From: Strigamia acuminata
Lineage: Eukaryota; Arthropoda; Chilopoda; Geophilomorpha; Linotaeniidae
NCBI GenBank assembly: GCA_949358305.1
Contig: OX442314.1
Location: 53,081,369-53,145,368 of the forward strand
DNA: 64,000 nucleotides
Direction of reading: 5' to 3'
Below the pieces are notes generated by a model. That model worked only from the letters and a program-made list of their open reading frames with translations. It was not told where the DNA came from and made no database searches. Below are positions 43,101 to 55,007 of the stretch, piece after piece. Numbering within the stretch: the stretch's first letter is position 1; each line of letters begins with the position of its first letter. The position numbers and the translations under genes were made by a program.

Positions 43101-46100
43101 TTGCGAATTAACGGCACGAAGGTTCATCCAAGCGTCGTTTCTAACGTTCCCGGCTTTACGCCAACGCCATAGATTGAATATTAGAATGAGGTAATTTTTT
43201 TTAAGGTTTATTTTTTTTTTATATTCTGATTTTAAATATTTTCAGTTTTTCTACACGTTCGAAAAATGGTTTGTTATTGTACAATGGCCGATACAATGAA
43301 AAGCACGATTTTATTGCATTGGAAATAATCAATGGAGATGTGCAGTTTTCATTTTCATTGGGGACTGAAGTTTCTAGAGTTAAAACGAGTCTTCCCAATG
43401 GTGTCAGTGATGGAGAATGGCATACCGTGGAAATAGTTTACTACAACCGGGTAAAGCGAATAGATTAAGCGATGTTCTGTTCAGGGTGACGTCAACTGGC
43501 ACGACTAATGAAAGCGCAACAGGTGCAACGTGCAACAGCGGAGACATACAAAATTCGTATAAAATTTATCACAAAATATCAAAAATTAAACGAAATTTCT
43601 CAAAAGTATCAAAAATTAAATGAAATTTCTCAAAAATATCAAAAATTAAATAAAATTTCTCAAAAATATAAAAAATTAAATGAATTTTCTCAAAAATATC
43701 AAAAATTAACTTAAACTTAACAAATTTATTGAAATTTGTCTTTTCTAATAATCTTTAAGTGGTCCAATGCGTACATTCATGCGGGAGTCCATTGATTAGT
43801 TGTTACCTCGCTGTTGCACCTGTTGATGTTATTCTTGGAGTTGACAACCACGAGACAAACTTGTTGTGCCAAAATGTGTTGTTCAATTTCCACCACCCAT
43901 AAATTGAACGAGTCGTCGAATAACTCCCGACCACATTTATTTTAGTAGAAACTAAACACGATCTTCATATTTAACAGAAGGCGACACTGAGCCTGGACAA
44001 ATGCGATTCTCTCGTCGCCATTTTATTTGGCCACGAACTCGGCAACTACAATTGCGCCAACGTCACAACCCACAACCTAGAGCCCCGATGCAGCGATCCA
44101 ACGTCCACTTGCCATCGGTTTCTGGATCTGACGGGTCCGTTACAATTGGGCGGTCTTCCATCCGTTCCCTCCGATTTCCAAGTCACGCACAAAGATTTCG
44201 ACGGCTGTCTCAAAGATCTGTACATCGATAATCAGTTTATCGACTTAAACGCGTAAGCTATTCAAAACTAAACGTTTTAAACATTCCGTTAACTATTTTC
44301 TCTTGTTTTTTTAAAGTCATGTTGCCGATAACGGCACGATGGCCGGTTGTCCCGAGCGCAGACAGTTCTGCGCACATCATCCGTGCAAAAATGGCGGCAC
44401 GTGTCGGGAAGTGTGGGGACGGTTTTTGTGCGATTGTCCGAAAGGATATGGGGGTAAAGATTGTAGCGAAGGTAAGTTTTAGATAAAGATTTAAAGAAAT
44501 TTAATCGTGTTATTTGATTAAAAATGGTGTATATTTTTATGCTGTCCAGATCTTATGGAGGATTTGGATAATGGTAAATTTGTGACAATTTGTACAGCCA
44601 TTTTTTTTTCTAAGCATTAATTATTTAAGTTATTGGTTAAATTCGTTGTTGAGTGTTGTCTGAATTTTTGTGATTACTTTTAAGGTATCGAGCCGCAGAA
44701 ATACTTCAGTGGACAGAGCTTTTTGATTTTTCATTCGAACGTGCGGGTTATTCAACTTCCATGGAGCACAAATTTGTCGTTACGTACGTGGCAAGTCGAT
44801 TCGCTCGTCATGCGTATACAGATAGGACAGTCTGGAGAAGCAGTGTTAGAGGTTTGTGGTGTTATTATTTTTGGGTGAATTTGGTAACTGGATTTTTTTT
44901 TAGCTGCACTGTGTTTTCTCATTTGGTAAGGGTGGTGTGTTGAGCAGGTGCAGTTGTATTGTGTGATTAGTTGTGTTTACCCAGAGGAGCGTAACAAGTA
45001 ATTAATGATCCCATTTGGGACATGCAAGAGTGCTCTTTGAAATTATAGGAAGAGATTAATTTCTAAAATTTGGAAAATTTAGAATTTTTTTTTCTTCAAT
45101 TGGACCAATTTCTTGAATGTTTGAGATTTTGACAAATTTCATGAATCATTATAAAGATTTTGACAAATTTCATCAATTTTTATAAAGATTTTGACAAATT
45201 TCATGAATTTTTATAAAGATTTTGACAAATTTCATTAAGATTTTGACAAATTTCATGAATTTTCATAAAGATTTTGACAAATTTTATGAATTTTTATAAA
45301 GATTTTGACAAATTTCATGAATTTTTATAAAGATTTTGACAAATTTCATTAAGATTTTGACAAATTTCATGAATTTTCATAAAGATTTTGACAAATTTTA
45401 TGAATTTTTATAAAGATTTTGACAAATTTCATTAAGATTTTGACAAATTTCATTAAGATTTTGACAAATTTCATGAATTTTCATAAAGATTTTGACAAAT
45501 TTTATGAATTTTTATAAAGATTTTGACAAATTTCATTAAGATTTTGACAAATTTCATGAATTTTCATAAAGATTTTGACAAATTTTATGAATTTTCATAA
45601 AAATTTTGACAAATTTTATTAAATTTGATAAGTTTTTGATAAAATTTATGAAATGAGAAAAGGCTTTGTTTAATTTCTAATATATTTGATAAATTTTATA
45701 TCAGCAATAATCAAAATGTAACCACAACACTTCTTTTTTTTATTTCCAGTTGGTAAACGGTCATGTCCGGTACCGAGTAAACTCCGAATGGTTGGTTTTA
45801 GACCAAGTGAAAATAAGCGACGGACAGTGGCACAACATTGAAGTGAAATGGACCACTGAAGGCGTCTGGTTAACTTTAGATTACGGCAACTACGAAGTAC
45901 GAAATTCATTTAAATCAAACCTCGAACAAAAATCTAAAACATAAACGAATTTCCTTCGAGTCTAGAAAGTCGGAGAGTTTGATTCCCAAGTGGCGGGTCA
46001 GTACCTAGGAAAAGTAGTCGTAGGAGGAATCGAATCTTCGGAACCAAACAACAACTCACTCAATTTCAAAGGATGCCTCAAAGTACATAACTTGTATAAC

Positions 46101-49100
46101 TTGTAACCTGTATAGAATTTCTAGATTTTCCTTCCATTTACCATTCAACACTTACAATTTCAGGACATACGAGTTGGGAATAGAACTAGTTCTTGGTTGC
46201 GGCCGGTCGACGAAAAGAATGTCGTTGAAGGCTGCCCCGAAGTCAATTCGTGTTTATCAAATCCGTGTCCAATGAGCAGTAAATGCGTGGACGTGTTTGG
46301 TGTTCCTAAATGCACTTGTCTGCCAGGATATTTTGGAGACCACTGCACCGACATTTGTCGGCACAACCCGTGTTTAAACGGCGGAACTTGTCGAAGGACG
46401 AAAACAAAGTCCGGATACGCGTGTTATTGCAGCGCGCAACACGGTGGCGAGCATTGCGAAGAGGAAGTGAACCAGTCTTGCCCCACTAACTGGTACGGGG
46501 CACCGATTTGTGGTCCCTGCAAATGCGAGGTGGATAAAGGATACGACGCAGATTGTAATAAAACCACCGGCGAATGCTATTGCAAGGTATGATCGTTGGG
46601 AATCGGATTTTGTGATTTAGTGACGTGGTTTTTGGTTTGTAGGAGAATCATTACCGTCCTTTGGACGATGAAATTTGCTACGATTGTAACTGTTACCTGA
46701 CGGGATCTTTTTCGAAACAATGCAATTCAATAACGGGTCAATGCAAATGCAGAAGCGGAGTCATCGGCCGTCGTTGTCACTCTTGTTCCAATCCTTTCGC
46801 AGAAGTGACTTTGCGCGGTTGCGAAGGTACGTAAAGAATTGGTGGATTATCGAAGCGACGTAACGCACAATTATCTTTTAAGTGGTGATTTTTATTTAAT
46901 ACATTTACGAAATAAAGTGAGATCACCACACGTAACGCACGACATCCGAATAGATGTCCCGGTACTAAATTTGTTCCCAGTTCAGTGTCGGATGTCCGTG
47001 TTATGTGTTTTTGTGTGTCGGTTAAAGACGCGTCTGAATCTGAACGTTTAAAATTGAAATTATCTCTTTTCAGTAATTTATGATGCGTGTCCACGCTCGT
47101 TCAGTAACGGGATTTGGTGGGAACGAACTTACTTTGGAAAGAAAGCGGTCCAGAATTGCCCGAACAAGTTACAGGGAAAAGCGGAACGCTTTTGCGATTC
47201 GGAGAACGGTTGGGAAGAGACGAATCTGTTTAATTGCACTTCGAGCGCGTTTGCAGATTTGCGGGATTTGGTAATCACGACTCGAAATAGAATTTTAAAA
47301 AATGTTAAATTAATCGACGTTTATCGAATTCAGCTGCACAACTTGGAGAACAAACAGCTGGACATGAACACGTACCTGAGCGTAAAAATATCGCAGGATC
47401 TTTTAGCTTCGACGGAATCGACGGAAAACCTCCACGGCGACGACTTGTTCGTGACGATCCGGTTGGTCACTCTGGTTTTGGCCTACGAAGTGTCTCAGAA
47501 AGGCTTAAATTTGACGCACACGCAAGATAAGGACTTTATCCAGGTATTGGTTTACCAGAGTGTATTTCGTGTTCGTTCTGTATTCACTCTGCATACAATG
47601 TTTAATAGAATATCGTCAAAACAACCGGTCGTATCTTGCAACCAAAGTACAAAGAATACTGGGATCAGCTGTACGACTTAAATGGCGGCGCCGTGAATTT
47701 AGTTTTATACAATTTTGAAGAGTACGGAAAAGTTCTCGCGCATAGTCAGAAAGACACTTTTACCCGACCGTTTGAGATCACTTCGGAAAACATGGGTAAG
47801 CTAAATAACCAGAGCCACAGGAAGGTGATAGGAAGGGTCGGATTAACCGTTAAGAAAAATAAGGATACGGGGACATCGCTGATATTCTCCATTGCCGGAT
47901 TTACCGTTGAATGGGTACCCAGTGTTGTATCTCGTTCACCAAATCGCGAACTAGTTCAAGTACCAACCCTATTACCCCAATTTAAGCCGCACGCCGCAGT
48001 ACAGTCGTTGTCATAAAAATCGTCCCAGTTCAGCTTGAAGCTCACCCGCAGAATGATCGTTTTCGGCCGTATCCATCTGGTATCGCGAAATAGAGGTTTA
48101 CCGACGTGCGGCTTAAAGCGGGTTAATAGGGGACTAATTAATTGCCTCGCTGCGGCTCTGCTAAGAAAAATGATCGACTCATTGAGCGACAATTTTATCT
48201 TTCAGTTTTTGGCTTGGATACGGTATCGTTGATGGAAGTTAGAGGGATTTCTTTGCAAAACTCCATTCCGTCTACGCATCATCCGTCGTTCATCGATTTC
48301 TCTTTTCCTGGCGACGACCAACCGTCCGTAGTCATGCCCAAGTACACGAATTATCCGCAGAAGTACAATTCGACGCGTGCCGAGGTGTCGGTGGTGCTGC
48401 CGCTGTCGGTTCTGGGAATAAAATACAAAACGACGCCGGGTGTTTATTCCGGTGAAAGTGCCAAAGATTCGGCGGTGGTTTCGTACACGATTTACCAAAC
48501 TCTCGGTGTTCTTTTGCCGAGAAAATACGACAGCGACGTTCGGTAGTTATGCTCGGTTGACGGCGCTTATGTAACTTATTTTGCTTATGTATTTTTGATT
48601 TTTTATTTTGTTAGATTACGGTGGGGAACGGGGCTTGCCGTTGCGACTCCTATTGTTTCCATCAATGTGAATAGTGCGAGAAAAACAACTCAGAATTTGC
48701 CAAAAAGCATCAGACTCGCGTTCAAACTCGTGAACAAGCATCATCGGATGAATCCGCAGTGTGTTTATTGGAAAGGAGATTCAAGGTTTATATTCACCAA
48801 AATAGAAAGAACCATTAGTGTTGTTGGTTTTTTATTTGCTGTTGCTATTTCCGTACTAATTTAGCAGAAATTTAATTTAAAACTATATAATATTTGTAAG
48901 TTTATATGCAAAATTAGTTCTTAAGGTGTACAATTAGCAAAAAATTTAGAAAAGTTGCAAAATTTAGCAGACGATGTTAATTTGGTTTAAATATGCAAAA
49001 ATAGGGAGAAAGAATTATAGAAAATTATTAAAAACCAGATGAAAAATATATAAATTGACTTAAATTACTAAATATTACCCAAAATCACCAAAGTAGGGAG

Positions 49101-52100
49101 AATATGTTACACATATAGTGGAAATTTAGCTAAATATATACAGAAATTGTCTTAAATCAGCTATATTTGATAAAATATAGTGTAAGCAAAGCTAAACTAA
49201 CTTCTTTCTTGTCATTTTAGCAGTAATGGACGATGGGCAACCGAAGGCTGTGAAACTCTAATCATAATCGACCGAACTCTAAATTCCACAGTAGTTAACT
49301 GTACGTGCAATCATTTGTCGAGCTTCGCCGTTTTAATCGATCTTCAGGATGAAGAATTTGTCGTCAAAGAAACTGTCGCGGAAAGTGTCGTTTCCTACAC
49401 TTGCGTCATATCGTCTTTAGTTTTGCTATTCGTGGCTTTTATCGTGTTTTGTGCATTGCACGGCCTGCAAACCAACAGCAACACCATCCACAAGAACATG
49501 ACCATTTGCATTTTCGTCACAGAATTAGTGTTCCTCGTTGCCTTAAAACTCAGATCAGATTTAATACACAAAGAGGTACAAATCAAAATATAGATTTTTA
49601 AAAAAAAATGTAACTTGAAAAATATATTTCTCTTTGCTTTTTTTGAAAATAGTTTCCGTGCAAGATTATTGCAATCTTCCTACATTATTTTTTCTTGTGC
49701 GAATTTTCTTGGGTTTTACTCGAAGCCGTCCATTTATATCGCATGTTGACTGAACTTCGTGACATCAATCATGGACAAATGAGATTTTATTATATGCTCG
49801 GTTACGGTAAATTAATTTCATTCACAGACCTGATTTTTTGGACGTTACTTCATTCCCTTTAATCCCATTTTAGGAATCCCGGCCATTATCGTTGGATTGT
49901 CAGTTGGAGTTCGCGCTGATGGCTATGGAAACCATATTTTGTAATTATATTTTATTATCATTATGGATTTCGAATTATCTCATGAGAAATATGTTTTTAT
50001 TTTAGTTGTTGGCTATCTATTTATGAGACAGTTATTTGGAGTTTAGTTGGTCCAATTTGTTGCTGCGTTGTGGTAATTAGTACATTGTTTTTAACGAACG
50101 TGTAGAACATTGATGATTTGCACTTTCAGATCAATCTTTTTGTGTTTGTTCTGGCTATTCGCGCTAGCTTGCAATTAAAAGATGAAGTTGAAGATTTTGG
50201 AAATTTACGGTAAGGAAATTATTTGGCAAAATGGTTTTTTCCAGAATTTCAGATTATACATATAATAAATATATTTTGGAACTGTTTTCAGGGTTCTTTT
50301 ATGGCTCGACATTGCACTTTTGCCGTTGATGGGTGCAGCTTGGATACTTGCCATGTTAGCGGTTAATGAAAATGTTGACTTGTTGTATTATTTCTTTGAG
50401 ATTTTCTCCCTGCTGCAAGGCTTGTATGTGTTTTTGGGTTACTGCGTATTTAATGAAAAGGTGAGTGACTCAACACTTGGTGCATTCGAAAAGTCATCAT
50501 TTCTAATATATGTTCTGCAGGTTCGTCTGCAAACGGTGCGAACGTTTCGCCGACTTATGGGCAAAAAGTTGCCGTACGAAGACAACGAAGTCCGAACTGT
50601 GAATTCAGGACCAAATGTAATGATTTTAAAGAAATTCTGTTTTAATCTATTTGACTGATTTGCTGTTGTTTTGGTAAACAGAAAAAGTCTGCTCTCGCCT
50701 ACCACAATAGATCGTTCGATGTGCTCCATCGCACGATTGGAATCTCCACTTCTTCGACAACGAGTCGTTCCACGTGTAAAACATCCAGCAGCCCTTACCA
50801 CACCGACAGTCATTTTAGAAATACAAGCACGTCCACTCCTAGTAACTCTTATTCTCATTATGGTGGCAAGGCTTTAGAACCCCGCTCCCACTTGAAGACC
50901 AAGCGACATAAGTTTGATGGTGAGTTTAATTTTGGCTCTTAAAAATACATTTCTGCAAAAAAAAGTGCATTTGTGCATCCAAAAGTGCATTTTTGCACTC
51001 AAAAAATGCATTTTTTTATTAGGAAGTCAATTTTTGCATGTAAACATACTTTTTTGTGTTTATCTGATTAAGATCCGGATACCGGGGAAGTAAACCGTAA
51101 ACCAGCAGAATCGGATACGGATTCAGAATTATCCATCGATCAAGCATCGCTCGATCTAGCGTCTAGCCACTCTTCCGACGACGATGATTACTCCAAACGA
51201 GAAGACATAGCGAAGGAGGATAATTATTCGAGCAATGGAGTTATTGAAAAGAGATGGAAACGCCAAAATAATGAACCCAGTAGGCTAAACAATATGCATT
51301 CCGGTATTAATATTTCTTGATTAACTAATCTTTTTGATCTCTTTAGATATACCAGTTACCTCAAATATTCCTAATATTGGAATGATGAATTCTCCTGGTA
51401 ATAACTAAAATAACTAAAATAAGATAAAATAATTAAGACATTAATTTTTTTTTAAATAGTTAATACCATGAACATACCCAACATACTGTCACCACCTTCC
51501 TACTCGAGTCATTGGTCATCCGAAGGACCACAATCGTTTAAACCTCATGATGATGGCGATTTCTATAATCAAAGTAAGTAATAGTTGAAAGGGAAATGAA
51601 GATTCTATATTTATATTTCACCTTTTTTGTCAGTCATTCCATCTAAATGGCAGCAACAAAGCGAAAGATTGTCGGCGAGCGACAACGAATATCCACTTCA
51701 CGAAGATAATGCAGAGAATTGTGCTTTTTCACAGTTTTCGCCACAGATGATTGGTAATTTAGCGGGACTGTGGCTGATAGGTCTGTGCGATTATTTATTA
51801 AAGTGAATCCGAATGCTATATGGCATGTTTATTCACTTGGCAGCCATATATAGCAATATCGCTAACTTGGTAATATAAAAATTCGCAAAATATCGCAATA
51901 AAAAATTATTTTAAATGATATTTTCAAAAATTTAAGGAATTTAATCAAGATTTTCACAATTTTCATTATTTTAATCGATTTTTCAAAACGTTGAATTTAT
52001 GATTTTTATCGATTTTTTCAAAATTTTCAAAATTTTAATCGGATTTTTTCAAATTTGTCAAAATCCTAATTTCTTCGATTCCCAAGAAATATAAATTGCA

Positions 52101-52566
52101 GGCCGCGATATCTAGTTGCGATGTACAAATGTGATATTCAAAATACATCGCACAGGCCTAGAAGCTGCCACAATCAGTGATAAAGAAATTAATAGCAAAC
52201 TTTCAGACGACTCTCCTATTTCCGAAAATCACCCGTCACAATATTACAACGAAAACATTTCCAACACATTAAACGACGGCGCGTCAGATCAAAGCAGTCG
52301 GAGTCGAGCTTCGTCAAAGTTAGCGGCCATCTTGTCCGGACAAAAAATGTTTGTTCCTCCACTGACAATGGCAACAGACTCGGAGTAAGTTTAAAAAAAA
52401 AAGATTTATATCAATTTTATTAATAATTTACCAAAAACAACTTCCTTTTCTTGCATCAGTTTGGAGGTAAGGCAATTCTATCCAATTACATCACAGGGAC
52501 AAAACTTCACGAAAAGCATTTTTATTTATTTATTTTTCTCCTTTTAGTGAACGAATTACTCTCTGA
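36592..52566 (+). CDS. stan: Flamingo/starry night (CELSR-type) atypical cadherin adhesion GPCR
   Basis: Core planar-cell-polarity receptor, homophilic at cell junctions. Exons inferred from GT-AG sites with phase checked at each join: 36592-40168, 42067-42266, 42334-42483, 42545-42719, 42782-42907, 42965-43190, 43246-43450, 43978-44252, 44317-44471, 44550-44573, 44685-44851, 45750-45896, 45966-46082, 46164-46586, 46643-46826, 47074-47270, 47334-47543, 47609-47795, 48206-48542, 48615-48785, 49221-49575, 49653-49806, 49874-49940, 50006-50072, 50130-50209, 50292-50460, 50521-50616, 50682-50919, 51073-51279, 51347-51397, 51460-51573, 51634-51753, 52156-52384, 52548-52566. Total 9,219 nt, 3,072 aa, the usual family size. 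The start may instead be 36,646 (MASPMVL..., a better signal peptide start). The last join is uncertain: without it the frame stops at 52,388. No frameshift or nonsense change was found, so this is an intact host gene. Confidence 0.93.
40169..42066. other. flamingo intron 1
   Basis: A 1.9-kb AT-rich intron, the longest in the gene, with donor GTTAGT and acceptor TTTTCAG. No element or ORF is recognised in it. Confidence 0.85.
43552..43720. repeat. Intronic 30-bp tandem repeat (flamingo intron 7)
   Basis: About five units reading AATATCAAAAATTAAATGAA then ATTTCTCAAA, with small variants. It lies between exons 7 and 8. Confidence 0.85.
45110..45640. repeat. Intronic tandem repeat with TTTGACAAATTT core (flamingo intron 11)
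   Basis: About 18 copies of the core AGATTTTGACAAATTT, joined by either CATGAATTTTTATAA (about 30-bp units) or CATTA (about 20-bp units). The two unit lengths alternate in a higher-order pattern. Confidence 0.9.
47074..49340 (+). other. flamingo exons 16-21: hormone-receptor domain, GAIN and GPS
   Basis: Exon 16 encodes the HormR-like domain (CPRSFSNGIWWERT...CDSENGWEETNLFNC). Exons 17-20 encode the GAIN fold. Exon 21 carries the GPS with CETL, VNCTCNHLSSFAVLID; predicted autoproteolysis falls between Leu and Ser in H-L-S, near residue 2,448. Known biology: HL|S/T is the cleavage site in adhesion GPCRs. The residues needed for cleavage appear present here, although not all family members cleave efficiently. 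Confidence 0.9.
49380..50460 (+). other. flamingo exons 21-26: seven-transmembrane domain
   Basis: Seven hydrophobic helices are readable in order: TM1 (VISSLVLLFVAFIVFCAL) and TM2 (CIFVTELVFLVALK) in exon 21; TM3 (IFLHYFFLCEFSWVLLEAVH) in exon 22; TM4 across exons 22/23 (LGYGIPAIIVGLSVGV); TM5 across exons 24/25 (SLVGPICCCVVINLFVFVLA); TM6 (LLPLMGAAWILAMLAV) and TM7 (IFSLLQGLYVFLGYCVF) in exon 26. The GLYVFLGYCVFNEKVR end is typical of class B2 receptors. Confidence 0.92.
50521..52566 (+). other. flamingo exons 27-34: cytoplasmic tail
   Basis: About 357 residues: a basic juxtamembrane stretch (TFRRLMGKK), a Ser/Thr-rich part, an acidic part (SDTDSELSID, SSDDDDYSK) and a final SRSRASSKLAAILSGQKMFVPPL segment. 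Small exons split it (51 to 229 nt). The gap between exons 32 and 33 (51,754-52,155) is AT-rich and non-coding. Confidence 0.8.
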
Positions 52567-52851
52567 GAAATACCCATTTCAACTTCACCTTAATAATCAT
52601 CATCAAGCATGAAAAATACTTATGCTAACATCGAAGTGTGACGACCAGTACTTAATGAATACTCAGTGTAATAATGCCATTTGATTTATTTATTTAATTT
52701 TCTGTATTTTACATTTTACTTTTTCTTACAAGTGTTTTTTTTATTATTTTTATTTTAAAAAAAAAAAAAAAAAAAAAAGAACAAGCAAAATCTGTTGTTT
52801 GCCGGTGGACTTTTGTCGAGCTTTTAATTTTACAATTTTACCGAGCTTTGA

Positions 52852-52857
52852 AATAAA
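52852..52857 (+). terminator. Candidate polyadenylation signal of flamingo
   Basis: AATAAA lies about 285 bp after the proposed stop. A genomic A run of about 20 at 52,757-52,779 precedes it, and a T-rich stretch follows. Confidence 0.55.
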
Positions 52858-52905
52858 TTTTTTGGATGTTTTAAACTCGTGTTTGCTTTTTTATTTACTC
52901 ATTGG

Positions 52906-53610
52906 TTAGTCTGATAAAACCACAAGTTGAGAGTTTCTTTCTGTCGGGGTTTTGGGCTTTCCGGCTCTCAGTAGCGTACCAAGAAAGTCCGATACTCCAG
53001 GCAAATCGGTACTATCGGTTCCACACTGATTTTTCAGCATTTTAGGCGCTTTTTGGTCGATTTTTGTTTCTATTTTATCCACCTTTCCTTGCAGAATTCC
53101 CAGTTTTCGAGTTGCTGTCTGCAGCAGTGCATTACTTACGTGCAAGGAATTAGTCAATTCATTTCTACTCTTAAATCTGAAATTTGTACATGGATGTGAC
53201 TTATAGTTCGGTTGTTTCATTCTTCTCAGTTTAGCCGTAAGAATTCTCTCAAATGCTTTGCAGGGAGTACAAATACATGTATACTTATACATACTTGTAG
53301 GTTTGCTGCACAAAAGAAAGCATTTAACAGCGCGCACAGATTCACTACGGTTACAGTAATAACCGAGCTTGGATTGAGTCATTTTCCGAAAAGCTTGAAT
53401 CTTTTCGTCACACGTTATTCCTTTGCATGGATTATAAGCACTGTTGAAGGTTTCTAAAAACTTAGGAATGTCGTCAAACGTCGCAGCTGCATTACTCTGC
53501 CAGAAAGAGTGATCGGATGACATTTGTTTCGAAAAAACTGTGATATTGATCTCCATATTCACAGTAAACGATACTCGTGTAATTTCTACTGAATTGACGA
53601 TTCTAGACAC
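52906..53610 (-). CDS. Hypothetical single-exon protein, 234 aa
   Basis: I do not recognise a family. The frame is open for 234 codons in an AT-rich setting with no obvious decay. The middle is rich in paired cysteines (CNRSESVRAVKCFLLC, CICTPC) and basic residues (AKLRRMKQP), which could bind a metal or nucleic acid. Residues about 150-190 look like an amphipathic helix (LLQTATRKLGILQGKVDKIETKID). There is no signal peptide or membrane helix. It converges with flamingo: their ends are only about 340 bp apart. It could be a young gene, a domesticated transposon gene or part of a larger spliced gene. Confidence 0.45.
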   Translation of the reverse strand: MSRIVNSVEITRVSFTVNMEINITVFSKQMSSDHSFWQSNAAATFDDIPKFLETFNSAYNPCKGITCDEKIQAFRKMTQSKLGYYCNRSESVRAVKCFLLCSKPTSMYKYTCICTPCKAFERILTAKLRRMKQPNYKSHPCTNFRFKSRNELTNSLHVSNALLQTATRKLGILQGKVDKIETKIDQKAPKMLKNQCGTDSTDLPGVSDFLGTLLRAGKPKTPTERNSQLVVLSD

Positions 53611-54310
53611 CGTTCAAACTCCATTGCTGACAAGTGAGCGTAGTGGTGATTGATGCACTGTTTGGCGGTGTTTGCCAGACATTTGACGGCTTCTGATGGC
53701 CGATTGATTGTTGGCTCGCTGGCGTCGTCGTGGATTGTTGAGCATCGTTTGTTGTGCATGGTTGTGATCGTTTCGTCGTGCGTTTAGTCGTTCGTTTCCA
53801 GGATGGAGATTAGGGATGGAAAAATGGCTCGGTGGTTTGATGTGAGTTCATTTCTCATTGGTTTGAATTTCACTCTGGCGAGTAAATACTGTACTAAAAA
53901 GCTGATCTGTGATCTCGGATGCTGGAGTGAGTTTGAAAACGTCATTTTTGCTACTTGTTCCGTGGTTAGCATGCAATTCAATGTTGTTGGTAAGCCTAGT
54001 TTTTTGTACTTAGGTACAAAACATTATATTATTATATAAGTAGGTATAGGTCTGTATATATCCTAGTAGTGGGTATATATAGTCTAGCTTATATAAAGCT
54101 GTTGTGCACAGACAGGATTGTGCCATTTGATTATGTGAATCGGTCGGGTGAGGACCGAGGAGCGAGTTAGGCGCCATATTTTGAATTGTGAGTCGCGTTT
54201 TGTGATTGTTGAGCGTGATGACACTAGAATTGTCGATTGAAATGTCTTGTTAGATGATTAAATATACAATTTAAAGCCAAATTGAAAATAGAAGTCAGGA
54301 CAAAAGCCTT
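53611..54310. other. Stretch upstream of the hypothetical gene; weak plus-strand frame
   Basis: A plus-strand frame at 53,803-54,039 (78 aa, EIRDGKMARWFDVSSF start) has a good donor-like GTTG|GTAAGC near 53,990, so it might be a first exon, but no downstream exon was found. The rest is non-coding. Confidence 0.3.
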
Positions 54311-54321
54311 TTTTCTACAAA

Positions 54322-54720
54322 TTTTGGTCAAGTTTTGTCAAAATTTGTCAAAATTTGTCAAAATTTGTCAAAATTTGTCAAAATTTGAGAAAAATTTGAG
54401 AAAAATGTGTCGAAATTTGTCAAAATTTGTCAAAATTTGTCAAAATTTTTCAAAATTTGTCAAAATTTTTCAAAATTTGTCAAAATTTTTCAAAATTTGT
54501 CAAAATTTTTCAAAATTTGTCAAAATTTGTCAAAATTTGTCAAAATTTGTCAAAATTTGAGAAAAATGTGTCCAAATTTGTCCAAATTTGTCAAGTTTTG
54601 TCAAAATTTGTCAAAATTTGAGAAAAATATGTCAAAATTTGAAAAAAATATGTCAAAATTTGAGAAAAATATGTCAAAATTTGTCAAAATTTTTCTCAAA
54701 TTTTGACAAATCTTTCTCAA
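54322..54720. repeat. 10-bp tandem array (GTCAAAATTT)
   Basis: Dozens of units GTCAAAATTT, with variants GTCAAAATTTTT, GAGAAAAATT and GTCCAAATTT. The strand symmetry flips near 54,690, where TTTGACAAATCTTTC appears. Open frames across it are by-products of the repeat. Confidence 0.95.
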
Positions 54721-54839
54721 ATTTTTCTCTAATTTTTCTCAAATTCTCAAAAAATAAAAAAAGCAAAATCTCGAGCAAAAATGGCGAGTAAACAGGTAAA
54801 CGTATGAAAAATCTTGTCCGAAATGGTTAAACTTCAGGT

Positions 54840-54960
54840 AAAATGGCGCAAATCGTTCAAAATCTTGAGAAATTGTTCAAAATCTTGAGAAATCGTTCAA
54901 AATCTTGAAAAATCTTTTCCAAAATCGTGAAAAATCTTTTCTAACATCGCTAAATTTCAA
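54840..54960. repeat. Short AATCTTGAGAAAT-CGTTCAA repeats
   Basis: Four to five imperfect units of about 20 bp (AATCTTGAGAAAT(C/T)GTTCAA) followed by degenerate copies. Confidence 0.7.
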
Positions 54961-55007
54961 GCAATAGCATACAAATCCTAAGAAATCGAACAAAATTTTG
55001 AACAAAA

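Larger units (their letters stand above)
42067..46826 (+). other. flamingo exons 2-15: EGF-like and laminin-G modules
   Basis: Exons 2-3 encode the cysteine-poor region after cadherin 9 (flamingo box). Exons 4-6 encode three EGF-like modules (CVREPCP...CTCPPGFTG, CYSNPCGQNGSC, CGANVCRGGSNC). Exons 6-8 form laminin-G 1. Exon 9 encodes EGF 4 (CAHHPCKNGGTC). Exon 10 is a 24-nt microexon. Exons 11-13 form laminin-G 2. Exon 14 encodes EGF 5 and 6 (CLSNPCP, CRHNPCLNGGTC). Exons 14-15 encode a laminin-type EGF (CGPCKC..CYDCNCYLTGS). The alternation EGF-LamG-EGF-LamG-EGF is diagnostic for the CELSR/Flamingo family. Confidence 0.9.

Noticed and set aside
54282-54791. Several ~90-aa plus-strand frames rich in KFVKICQNLS-like repeats
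   Set aside because: Direct translation of the GTCAAAATTT array.
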